Positions 10,617-21,395 of a stretch of DNA of 30,443 bases are shown in pieces. Made by a program: the position numbers and the translations under genes. This DNA comes from Pigoraptor vietnamica. Taxonomy: Eukaryota; Opisthokonta; Filasterea. The notes under the pieces are model-generated. The model made no database searches and had not been told where the DNA came from. It worked only from the letters and a program-made list of their open reading frames with translations. The DNA lies in the NCBI GenBank assembly GCA_943704525.1, contig CALSCQ010002493.1, positions 2,501 through 32,943 of the forward strand. The letters run 5' to 3'. How positions within the stretch are numbered: the stretch's first letter is position 1; each line of letters begins with the position of its first letter.

Positions 10617-13600
10617 GTGGGGTGTACGTGTGGTCCGTGTGGTGCGTGTGCGTATGAGTGCGTGTGCGTATGAGTGCGTGTGCCGCTGGTGCATGTGTGT
10701 GTGCATGTGCGCGTTGTGCCGATCCTCTTGTATCGCTGAGGCTTCCGGTCCCACAGGGTTTTCTGGACGAGATCAACACGTGCAACCACCTCGGCGTCCT
10801 TGCCGAAATCGTCTGTCGCCGCACTTTCCTCGGTCGCCCCATCCACCCCCTCGTCTGCTTCATGGCCGCCTGCAACCCATACAAGACGTCGCCCGCTCCG
10901 AGGGGTCGCCCCGTGGGCCTTGCAACGGCCGCGTCACGTGCCATGGGGAGCGGCGATCGGCTTGTCTACCGCGTGAACGAACTGCCGGCCTCACTCATCC
11001 CGTACATGTGAGTTCTTTGTCACGCCTCTTGTCTCTGTCTGTTCGCACCGCGCTCCACGCTCGTCCTCCCGTCTTTATTATGCGTTTCTTCTCTCATCCC
11101 ATGCCTTGTGTTGCAGCTGGGACTACGGCTCGCTTGATAAGAACGACGAGCGCAACTACGTCGACATGATGGTCCGAGATGCCCGTGTGTCACTCACGAC
11201 CGAATGCAACGAGCGCCGTATTCGTCCCAACGGCGATGTCGGTGCGCTCGACAGCGCAACCGTTGAGCTGCTCCTTGCGTCGCAGCAGTTCATGAGGACG
11301 TCGGAAGGGGAGGCCAGTGTGAGCCTGAGGGACGTGAGGCGATTCCTCATCCTGCGGCGGTGGTTCTTCTTTGCCCTCCATGACCGTAGCAACGAGACGC
11401 CGGGAGGGTACTGGAACGCCGCGTGGAATCCGTTTCGCGGCAACGAAAGGCGCGGCATCGCCAACATCCACCTGCGCGCTGTCGTGCTTGCGCTCGGGCA
11501 CTGCTATTTTGTGCGGCTTGCTTCGAGGGAAGGGCGCAGTGCGTACCTCGGGGCGCTTTCCGCGTCTCTGCGCTTGGAGGCATGCAGAAGTGTACGGATG
11601 CAAGTGTCGGCGCCGTTTGACGTCGAGTTCACGGAGACGCTGCGCGCTGAGCAGCGCGACTACATCGCAAGGATGGAGCTACCGAGTGGGATCGCGCAGA
11701 ACGAAGCGCTGCTGGAGAACGTGTTTGTGCTATTGGTGTGCGTCCTCAATCGCATGCCCGTCTTTGTCGTGGGACGACCGGGGTGCTCCAAGTCGCTGTC
11801 GATGCGCCTCATTTTCAGGTCTGTCTGTGTGCGCGCGTGTGTGTGTTGCAGAGTTTTTCATTCTGTGTGGCTGTTAGGGCACACGCATGCATTTGTTAAT
11901 CACGACTCCCACAGCAACCTTCGCGGTGTCGATTCGAAGGACCCCTTCCTCAAGCGACATCCGCAAGTGTACACAGTGTCGTACCAGGGCTCGGCATCGT
12001 CAACGTCCGAGGGCATTCGCAAGGTAACTCATTCACCCGTCCATCGATGTGTGATGTTTTTGTCGCTGTGCGCTCGCACGACTTATCGGTTGCCGACTTC
12101 GCGTAACGTTACGTCTGCAGGTCTTTGAGAAGGCGCACAAGTACAGCGACGAAGGGTCTGAGGGCGACGCCGCGCGAAACCGCGTCATTTCGGTGGTGCT
12201 GCTGGACGAAGTGGGCCTCGCGGAGGATGCTCCCGAAAACCCGCTCAAGGTGCGTTGCTTGACTGCTGAATTGCATCGGGATTCTGGCCGCGGGGTTGGG
12301 GGGGATTCGCACCTTGCGACGCGCTTACCAAGGAAGTATAGTCTTGGTCATTGTGCCAATTGTGCTGCATTGGGTATGTCTGAACACCAACACGTCTCTG
12401 CCGAAGTAGGCGCTGCACAGCCTCCTCGAGCCCAGTACGGGCGACGGCCTGCGCGTCGCAGTCGTGGGCATCAGCAACTACGCCCTTGACGCCGCCAAGA
12501 TGAACCGCGCGATTCACCTCTCTCGCCCTCTCCCCGACGTGGAGGACCTCGAAAACACGGCCGTCGCCATACACGAGGGACTGGCGAACGAGGCGGGGAG
12601 GCACCCGGACGTGGCTGTCGTCAAGCAGTCGCTGCTTGGGCCACTGGCGAAGCACTACGCCGCCCACGAGAAGAACCAGGACCCGCCGAACTTCCACGGG
12701 CTGAGGGACTTTTACGCCATTGTTACGCAGCTGGCGCGCCGTGTGCTCGCAGACGGGACCCTCCTGGACCGAGAGGTGGGCCTTTTGTGACTCGCGCTGT
12801 TTTCGCGCTCACGAAGAAATGTTTGCAAACTCAATCTCATATTTCCCATTCGAATCCGCCAGCGCGACAAGGATCTCGCTGCGACCGTCTCGCGGGCGAT
12901 ACAGCGCAACTTCGGCGGGGGTCCCAAGCCCATCCCGAACACTCTCATCGAGGCTTTGCGCACGTACGGTGACGTCGATAACCCCGTCCCCGTCCTCGAA
13001 CTCATCCAAGAGAACATCAGCGACAGGAGCGCCCGTCACCTTATGCTCGTCGCAAACGGCGACTCTGCGCTGAACATCCTCGCCGAGCTGCTTGCCGAGA
13101 GCAACTTTGCGGTGCTTTACGGGAGCCAGTTCCCCGGGGACATCGGAGACCCCGAATACACCCACCGGATGCTCGGACAGGTCATCCTCTGCATGGAGGC
13201 GGGGCGGTGGGTGTTGCGTAGCATTCGTTCGTGAGCACTTTCGTTTTGTGCTGACATGGCAGACGTTCATGGTGCTTCATTTGGTCTGACGGTCCACTCG
13301 CGCGTCGCAGGTGCGTCGTCCTGAAGGACCTCGAGGGCCTCCACAGCGGACTCTACGACATGCTCAACCAGAATTACACCCAGGTCGGCCAGCGCCGCAA
13401 CTGCCGTGTCGCTCTCGGCCCCGTGAGCAACCCGATGTGTCACGTGCACGACGCCTTCCGGTGCATTGTCCTCCAGCCGCTCGCGACGGTGAACGACGCC
13501 GACCCGCCCTTCCTCAACCGCTTTGAGAAGCACCGCCTGCGCTACGACCGCATACTCGACGGGACGTGCGCGGCGACTGCGTATGTGATGGCGCAGAACT

Positions 13601-16600
13601 GGGTCGACGACTTTGTTCGCCAGACGTCTGCTGTGGAGGGAGAGGACACAAACGTGCTTTCGGGCGCCGTGGCGCTGGCAGAGACCTTCCTCGGCTTCCA
13701 CGAGGACACCCTTCCGTCACTGGCGCTTCACTGCATGCGCCTTCTGGGCGATAGGACCGATTCCGCAAGCGTGCTCGCAAGGTGGGCCTTTGTGACGCGA
13801 ATGGTTGTGATACCCCGTGTGCGCGTAGTGCCGTTCTGAGTGCAACAACGGACTCCTGTGCCGCGTGTGGTTGTCATACCGCGTGTGCGCCTACAGTTTA
13901 TTCTGAGCGCAATAACGTATCCTGTGCCGCACCGCAGCATGAAAGCGTTCCTTCTCCGCACGGTGACGTGCGACGGCATCCTGCGCTTGCGCGGGTCCGC
14001 TCTTGCACGCGATCATCCCGGAGAGGCCGTCGAAATCGCCCGCCGTTACTTTGAGGGGGAGATTCCGGGCACGAAGGGTCCTCTGAGCCTCGCGGCGGCT
14101 GTGACGCTCGCTCGCCACCTGTCGAATGTGAGTCGTTACCCCACACGCTCGAATTACTGCTTGCTGAGCGCTGCGCTGTGCGTAACAATTTTGAATGTTG
14201 GTCGCATGCATTTACCTAGGTTCTGTCCTCTTCCGCCCTTGCTTCCCCCGAATCCAACACGCATTAATCCACTCGTGTATCACTGTAGGCGGACGTGGGT
14301 TTCAACGCCGTTGTGATGACATTTTCCAGTGTGCACACCGACCCGCGGGCGTTTCTGTCGGACGTGCGCGGCGTTCGCACGGAAAAGGTCGGGGCGTTCT
14401 CGCACGAGCGTGACCTGACGGACTGTCTCGCCGATTTTTTCGCGCCATCTCGAGAAGACGCGACGCTGGTGCTTCAGCTGGATGCGCAGGCCGACTCCCG
14501 TCACGTGATCCACGCACGGTTCCTCGTGGAAGAGCGACGCCGGGCAGCGCGCGAAGCCCTGCAACGCGGGATCGCGAGCGGCGCGCGTGACGTCATCATC
14601 ATGCTGCACCTTTCCCGCCAAGCGCTGCGCGAGTCGTGCACGTCGGGGGGCGCGCGCGTCGGTCGCGTGGAGCTGCCGTTTGCCGGGTGGCAATTTGCGT
14701 TTGGGGGGGCGTGGGTGCAGCTCGCCGTCGACACTCTCGAGATGCCTGAGATTGACGTGGGGTGAGTGCATCTTTGCCCAGTACGTTCGCTATTCCCAAT
14801 GACGTGAAATGGAGTGCTGACAAGGCAGTCGCGTACATATTGCAGTTGTGAGTGCGAGTGTGTGCTCTTCGGTCTGCTGCTGACTTTGGACCTTGGCTCG
14901 CAGGCTGTGGATGGACCGACCCGTGCACGAAGTCCTCCTTGCAGGTGACGTCATGCTCGGCCACCGCCTCGTTCGCGATGCCATCCCACACGTTTATGCC
15001 CACATCAAGTTTGCGCGCGATAGAGAGGACGACGACGATCGCGTCAACACGCGTGTGCGCCGAATTCTCGCTGCGTTTGACAGCAGGGCTGGGGAGCACA
15101 CGGGACTGAGCGCGGAGCGCGCCTCGGAGCTCGTCGACTGCCTTTACAAGCGCATTTTGCGCCACCTGGAAGCGGCCGCTATCAACCAGCCACGCGACTG
15201 GACTGGGAGCTGGCTCACGAACGCCGCGTGGGACGCACGTCGACTCGTTCTCCATACTACGATGGCGCGTGCTGCCGTCGACGTCGTCACGTGCCTCGTG
15301 ACGGTGCCACTGCTCGATCTCATCGCGTCCCTCGAGCGAGAGAACGCGTTAGAGAGCTATTTGGCCGAGGGCTACGCGCTCCCGGTCGCCGCACGCGAGG
15401 CGTGGCGCAACGCGATGCTGGCCGGCGCGATTGCGCCCCTCGCAGCAACCGCTGACAGCCGTTCGCACGCTTCCGATATCAAACAGGTTACGCTGGCGTG
15501 TCCTCTCATGCGCCCTGACGTGCTGCTGTTCTCGTCTGTCGTGTACGCGACTGTCGAGTCCGTCGTGCAGGCGGCCGCGTCACTGCCTGGCGACACTGCC
15601 CAACGCGTCGTTCGTGGGACACTCGAATCCGTACTTGCGTCCCTCGGCTTGCCGCTGTTTGACACGTGCGATGAGGCCGGCGCTGCGTTGAGGGAAGCAT
15701 ATCTCTACGACTTCACCTCACGTGCCGCGCGGGACGTCCGGTTGTGCGATGCACTCAAGAGGTGTGTACGTGCCGTTTCCACCAGCCCCGACGAAGACGC
15801 GCCGCACCCAGCACAGCTGCACTTGTCCATGTACCGCGATGGCAGCGCACTCGTGGCTCAAGCCCGGCTCATTGCACTCGCCGCCGTGGGTTCGTCGGCG
15901 TGGGAGGGGAATGCGAGGGGCATTGACGGCCTGTTCGCGGAAATGGCGGGCGACGTGGTCTCGCCGGAGGAATTGGGCGCCGCTCTCGTTGCGCATGTGT
16001 TGCTCTCGCTCCTTCCTACGTCGTCGTGCGTGGTCGCGTGCGGGGGCGTCCCTCAGTGGGAGGCGCTTGCCACTCGCGCCATGACGCTCGCAGTGACCGC
16101 AAGCGCGGGTGCTGCCCTTCCACCGGTTGCGCAGGGTGTTCGCGCATGCATCGAGCTTGCGTCTCTCATCAGCGAAACTGGCTGTCTTGACACGAGCGTC
16201 CTCACCGATTTGGCTGATGCGCTTCGCGCGGCCGCCGGGACGGATGCCTTTTGCGACGTGGATGCGTACCGCGCGGCGATGGAGGCCGTCGCTGGCCTGT
16301 GGAAGGGCGGTCGTGGTGGCACTGGGGACAGTGACGATGAGGCGTCGGATGGGGATTCCGAGGCCACTTCTGACGAGAGCGAGGGTGAAGGAGACGACGG
16401 TGGCATGGAGGAATGGCAAGAGAATCTGGACACGAGCGGCGACAGTGGCGAAGTGGTCGAGGCGGACGTGGATGAGGGAGAAGACGACGGCGACAGCGAA
16501 CCGAGCGGAGGCGATGCAGGCGACGCGTGGACGATGGCCGAACGCCACGATGCGCCGCCTTCCGCGGGTGAGCCCACACTGGTCGAGGAACGCGACGCGG

Positions 16601-19600
16601 ACGCCGATGTTGAGCACGCGACTGCCGAGCACGTGAGCGCTCATGCGTTGCCCGCAGCGGCGTGCCTCGTTGCCATGGCGTCGTGCTGGTTGCAGGGATC
16701 GCAGTTTGAATTGAAGGTGGTCGATGCGGCCCTCGAGTACGCGCTCTCCGACGACTTCGTCGCGCGCCACCCGGCCATGGCGAAGAACGTCTTGTTGCTC
16801 GTTGTGAGGGAGGCGGCGACGGCGCTAAACGTGCACGACGGGATTTTGCGTATTGGAGACGCTCACGTGTTGGAGGCGATGCGCGACGGAGGATCGCACG
16901 TGGCCGCTGATCGCCCGCTGATGCTTGCGTGCTCCCTCGAGCGAGCCCTGCGCAGCGCAGCCACTGCTTCGGGCCGAGCGGATTCTGCGCTGTTCTGCCT
17001 TTTCGTCGACGTTCTTCCCTGCGTTGGCGATGCACTGCCGACGAGCGCGTTTTCTGCGGCAGTTGAACAGCTCACAGCAGTCGCAGAAGACGCGCTCCGC
17101 GGCGACGTCGGCGTTGGGGAGTGGTCTCCATTGCTTCGTGAAGCGTGCGACGCCGTCAAGCGCACTGCGCGCGATGGCACAGACGAAACGCGCACATTGC
17201 TCCGCTGCGCATGCGCCGTCGCCGCCATCGTGGCGTTCTGGCGAAGCTGCGCCGTACCACTCTTTGACTGCTCGTGCGAAGAGAACCGGTCGCAGGCGCA
17301 AAAGGAGGCCGTCGCCGTCATCAACCAGTGCTTCTCACGCACTCATGGCGTCGATTCGCTCGAGCCAGCGCGCATGCACTTTCTGCGCGTGCTGCGTGCG
17401 AGCGGCGTTGGCCTGCCCGCAATGCACGACCTGTTGGAACCTGAGGGCTCTCTGGCCGCCCTCCTCCCGTGGACGTCCGGCATGCTCGGCGCTCCCAACA
17501 CTGCGTCCCCGTTTTCGACGTGCCCGTTTAGGGCGTCGGGCGGTATCGGGGGCCGTTGCGCGGAGGCCGTGGAACACTTCCTTCACCGCGGAGACCGCAC
17601 CGATATCGAGCGCCTGATGGCGCAGGCCGCGAGGGCTGACGAGAGGGAGAGTGTGCGGCTTGGGCTGCTGAGGGCCATCGCTTCGCAGATACACTTTGCG
17701 CGCGCCATTTCGGACCGCTCTGAGGCGTCGGCGACGCAGATCCGGTGGCTGCACGACCACGCCGACCGCCATCTCGCCGGATGCCCCCGGCCGTACATCA
17801 GTCTCTTCAAGGCGCTTGTAGCAAACGACTGGCACGCGGGCGATGCTTCCATGTTCCACGTGGGGCCGCACGTGGAACCGGAGCGGTTGTTTGTGTCTGC
17901 GACCGCACTCGACTATGCGATTGCCGTTCTGTCGCTGGACGAGAGTTCGACGCCGCTGTGGCTGTATGCGGCGCGGCCGGGCGACGCGGCGAACGATTTT
18001 GTGATCGGAGCGCAGGGGAACGACACGGCAATGGTCGGGCGCGCTCTCCACGCGAACGGAGTGGCTGTGCATCGATACCGGTGTGTGTGCGGCTACGTGT
18101 TTGTTATCGACAACTGCGGGGAGCCCGGGCACGACGCGAACGACCGGAACATTCGGGGCGTTTGCCCTGGAAATGGGCAGCCTTGCGGTCGCCCCATTGG
18201 ACAACCGGCGGCGCAAACGCAGCAGGACCGCATCGATCGGTCGCCACTGACTGGCGACGCGCAGGCTGGTGCGGAGAGGGGTGGGTTTCACTGTGGTGGT
18301 CTTGGTCGTTGCCGTTGTGTTCTGTTTTCGCTCACCCACGCGCGCGCGCAGGCTTCCTCCTCGATCTCGCGGACGAGGAGCTCGCTCCGGTTACCACGAC
18401 CGCGCGCGGGCTGTCCCGTCCTGTCTACCGCCTGGCTTTGCATGCTGCCCTTGCGTGCATCGCTGTTGGGTTGGACGCGCGTGTGATCCCCGACGCGCAT
18501 CGCGAGGGCGTGCTCGACCAAATCCGTGCGACCGGGCGCCCGCGTATGACTCCGCAAGTGCTTGCTGGTGCTCTAGAGGCAAACTTTGCCGCTATTGTGT
18601 CGGCTTACAACTGCACCGCCGAGCACGCCGCTGGCGCGGTTCACCACGCATGCGACCTCTTCCGTGCCGCTTTGCGTCCCACGGAAGGATCTGCCGCGCG
18701 CCTCCGCGTCGGGCGCTTGACCACAGCGCAGGACCGCGATGCGTGGGAGGACGTCTTTGCGCACACCTCGGCGCTTCCCGCCCTCGAGAGTGTCCCTGCT
18801 GCCGTGGCGGCATTCCGCGCATCGCCCGAGCGCGCCTCTGTGACGGCACTGAACGTGTGTGAGCGGGAACTGGAGGAAGCTGGAGACGAACCGCCGTACA
18901 GTGGCCTTCACGGCGCATTTCGCTCTGTTGGGTCCGCCACTCCGGAATCCATTGGTGTCCGGACGAACGACGACGTCCGCGCGCTGTATCCGTTCTTGGC
19001 GGTGCTCTTCGACGCAATGGGCACGGCGCAGTCGCCTCGCCTCGTGCGCTGGCTTGCGCCGCTGCTCGAGTGGCCGCGCGTGGTCATTGCAGAGAAGGCG
19101 ATGGTTGCCACGCGGAAGGACCTCTGCAAAACGACTGTGGCGCAGTTTCTGGAAGAGATACGGAACACGAAGCCGAGGTGGGTTGGGCGCGGCAGCGTGT
19201 TTCAGCCAGCGGGTTTGCTGCTGCAACGGACACTCACTGCACGTGGCACCGCTTGCGTTTGTCTGTTTGCTTTTCGCACTCTATTTTGGTCTAACGTGGC
19301 CCTGGGCCGGCACCAACCGTCACAGGGCTCAATTCACTGCGATGCAAGAGCAGTTCCGCCAGTTTGAGTGCGCGTGGAATGCGGTGTGCGGGCGTGTGAC
19401 GTCGTACGGGTGCCAACAGGACGTGCATATTGAGCGCATGTCAGCCACGACGCCCCTCTCGTACTGCTGCCTCGAGGGCAAGCCGGACGGCGATGGCACG
19501 CACCTGCTCATCCTCATCGAGCACCTCGTGGGCATTCAGAACGCTTTCCTGGAGAAGGCGCTCGAGTGTGCGACACTCGACTGCCTCGCCGTCGACCAGC

Positions 19601-20833
19601 ACGTGCGCGGCATCCCCGCCGTCCCCGTGCTGAGCGCTCAGGTGCGTGTCTCAGGCCTTGCCTATTACTCGGCTATCGACGTGTGCTCAACGCTGTGTTT
19701 TCGTTGCAGGAGGCCGACATGGTATGGAGCCGAGAAATCGAAGGACCAAGTGGCGCTGCGAGTGACGTCGACGCGGACGACGAGATGGCCGAGCAGTTTG
19801 CGGCAGATGCCCTGCTCAAGGCACAGTTTATCGCGTTTGACCTCCGATACGGTCACGGCACGCGCGCGCTGTGTGCGTACGACAAGCTGGAGGCGGCGCT
19901 TGCCTCTTCAATCGTCGGCGGAAGGAAGAAACTTGACGTGGGTGTCGCCGGGCTACAAATTGACTTGGCCTGGTATTTGTGTGTGTTTTTCCAGCCCTTG
20001 TATCATTCCGCTCACTGCTTCACGCATCGCAGACGTCCAAGCTGGGCTCCGCTTTCGAATACGCCGACGAGGGCTTTGTGCGTCACGTGACGCTCCTCGA
20101 GCAGGTGGACGCCAGGATTGCCCAGAAACACTTGTCGAGCGAAACGGCGGCGCATTTGCGCGCGGGCGGCCTTGTGTTTGGCACGCATGCGGACGCGACC
20201 GATGCACCCACGCTTTTGTCACTCCTCGAAAAGGTGCTCCTCTACCTCCGGCAGACTGGAGGAGCGCCCGACGAGCGACTCGGCACGTACGCCCAGCGTT
20301 GGTTCAGCGCGCGCGTCCCCGCCGTGCTGTGTTCGGAGGGCGCTCTTGGCACTCTGACGCTTGCGCACGCAGTCGCTGCGTATGAGGCGGTCGAGACCGT
20401 CGTTGCCGCGTCCGTCTCTTCCTGCGTCGACGCAGCATACTCCCAGCCGATGGACGATGACGCCAAGCGCCACGTCATCACGTCGCTTACGGCACGGCAG
20501 GGCCCCGTGCGCGCGGCCGCACTTGCGAGCGCCCTCGGCCGGCTCATTCTCCGATACTTCTCTAACGGCAGCGCTTTGCACAACCCGGATGCCCCGCTGT
20601 CAGAGTACTTTGGTCTCGTCTCGTGGCCTCCGGACGCGTGCGGCGCGCCGGTCGACATTTCCTCGACGTCGTACATGAAGGCGAGCGAGGCTGTTGCAGA
20701 GAGGGTCGCGGGCGTGCTGGCGACCGCCGATCTCCGCGTGAAACACTGCCGTGACCTGCACCGTCTCGTCTTGGACGAGGCAAAGGCGGTGGGCAATGTC
20801 TGCGGGCCTGATTGCTGCCACACACACACGCGC

Positions 20834-20880
<47 letters not shown>

Positions 20881-21292
20881 CACACGCACACACGCACACA
20901 CACACACACGCTCACACACACGCACACACTCACACACACACACACACACACACGCACACACACACGCACACACGCACACACACACACACACGCTCACACA
21001 CACGCACATACTCACACTCACACACGCACATACACTCACACGCACACACACTCATACACTCATACACTCACTCTCACTCTCACTCTCACTCATACTCTCA
21101 CTCTCACACACATACACTCAACGGCTGTTGTGCGTTGCGTGCTGACCAATTTCTCGTCATAACCAGGAGATGCGCACGAGTGAGCCTGACGGCGTGTCGC
21201 ACGTGGGCAGTGCGCGGCCCGCTCAGCGCGTGTCGCGCTTGCAGCCGCGTCGTGTGGCGCCGCAGCAAGTCGGGCGTGGTGACAAGCTATGA
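3587..21292 (+). CDS. RNF213: RNF213-type giant AAA+ E3 ubiquitin ligase (mysterin), RING-less, 5,054 aa
   Basis: Nineteen exons: 3587-6159, 6266-7882, 8029-9103, 9185-10432, 10757-11007, 11117-11818, 11915-12023, 12121-12249, 12410-12775, 12863-13206, 13311-13781, 13938-14127, 14289-14761, 14904-18268, 18352-19177, 19326-19641, 19710-19937, 20033-20788, 21167-21292. All junctions are GT-AG, agree in phase and sum to 15,165 nt. Order: Lys/Ala-rich low-complexity N-terminus (1-250), starch-binding-like domain (about 259-370), helical N-arm, three P-loops (about 1740 AGTGKS; 2117 GETGVGKT; 2474 GRPGCSKS), Walker B motifs FLDEIN (about 2173) and VVLLDE (about 2550), then [35 protein letters not shown] and [10 protein letters not shown], all hallmarks of RNF213 AAA3/AAA4. 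These are followed by a hinge/shell helical region, an acidic tract, an RZ finger (4243-4283) and a helical C-terminus. In vertebrates the family is a cytosolic ligase acting on lipid droplets and on pathogen surfaces, including LPS. Vertebrate RNF213 is about 5,200 aa. The RING is absent here and the RZ finger is divergent. Family assignment is firm; the exact first and last exons are less certain. Confidence 0.92.
4361..4690 (+). other. Starch-binding (CBM20)-like domain of the RNF213-type protein
   Basis: Residues about 259-368. It opens with a VFFAFVGR strand, then [18 protein letters not shown], which resembles the 'GxxxxLGxW' turn of CBM20 modules, and YKLIV later, as in starch-binding folds. 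A CBM20-like module lies near the N-terminus of vertebrate RNF213. The second half (up to the DVVFATLR strand) is longer than a minimal CBM20. Carbohydrate binding is inferred from family position, not demonstrated by visible aromatic pairs. Confidence 0.55.
9040..13600 (+). other. AAA+ core of the RNF213-type protein (AAA2-AAA4 and following)
   Basis: Three Walker A motifs occur in the order seen in vertebrate RNF213: a first one ending GTGKS (AAA2-like, known to bind ATP statically), GETGVGKT (AAA3) and the unusual GRPGCSKS with Pro in the loop (AAA4). AAA3 and AAA4 keep DE in Walker B, so both look catalytically competent. Intron 4 falls just before the AAA3 Walker B and intron 6 just after the AAA4 Walker A. 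The part of the gene from 9104 to 14903 carries 11 of its 18 introns. Confidence 0.85.
10531..10704. repeat. (GT)n microsatellite in intron 4 of the RNF213-type gene
   Basis: Pure GT over 10561-10610, flanked by impure GT/GC-rich TG stretches, all inside the 324-nt intron 10433-10756. The Val/Cys-rich plus-strand and His/Thr-rich minus-strand frames here are repeat artefacts. Confidence 0.93.
16321..16524 (+). other. Acidic low-complexity segment at the expected RING position
   Basis: Residues about 3656-3723 are almost entirely Asp, Glu, Ser and Gly (for example [20 protein letters not shown]). In vertebrate RNF213 the RING lies roughly 490 residues before the RZ finger; here that offset from the RZ finger (about residue 4243) falls just downstream of this acidic tract. 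Helical sequence resembling the vertebrate post-RING region resumes soon after it. No C-x2-C pairs of a RING occur anywhere in the 3,365-nt exon 14 before the RZ finger. Confidence 0.8.
18082..18204 (+). other. Divergent RZ-type zinc finger
   Basis: Residues 4243-4283. The pattern is YRC-V-C-G-Y, then IDNCGEP, a His at 4259, C4270, C4277, and GRPIGQ. It aligns with the family pattern C-x3-G-H ... CG ... C-x2-C ... PIGG. The His of the 'GH' dipeptide is Tyr4247, an extra Cys sits two residues earlier (C4245), and the last Cys pair is C-x6-C instead of C-x2-C. The fold is probably kept with rearranged ligands; activity is uncertain. Confidence 0.75.
20819..21119. repeat. (CA)n and (CT/CA)n satellite in the last intron of the RNF213-type gene
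   Basis: About 300 nt of CA dinucleotides interrupted by CG and CT, grading into (ctcact)n near 21060-21110. It fills most of the 378-nt intron 20789-21166. The donor is GTGGGC after DEAKA; the acceptor ccag precedes a 41-codon terminal exon. Translation of the preceding exon straight into the repeat (His/Thr runs) is therefore not real protein. Confidence 0.85.
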
Positions 21293-21395
21293 ACGTAACG
21301 CGCTTTCGTCAACGAGTTTTTCTATGCAAAGTCGAGTACCGAAATACACGGCAATCACCTAATTAATGTTATTAATTTTCATTTTATGTGTGGTG
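21293..21395. other. 103-bp convergent intergenic spacer (RNF213-type gene / FLCN)
   Basis: The spacer between the two stop codons is AT-rich in its right half (taattaatgttattaatt near 21360-21377), unlike its GC-rich surroundings. No AATAAA is seen on either strand. Poly(A) sites of the two genes must be very close, or their transcripts overlap. Confidence 0.6.

Noticed and set aside
9548-10846. Minus-strand ORF of 432 residues
   Set aside because: Antisense to RNF213 exon 4 and running through the (GT)n intron as His/Thr repeats; no family features.
20812-21162. His/Thr-repeat ORFs as a possible histidine-rich protein
   Set aside because: Translation of a CA microsatellite inside an intron with good donor and acceptor sites; the phase of flanking exons supports splicing it out.
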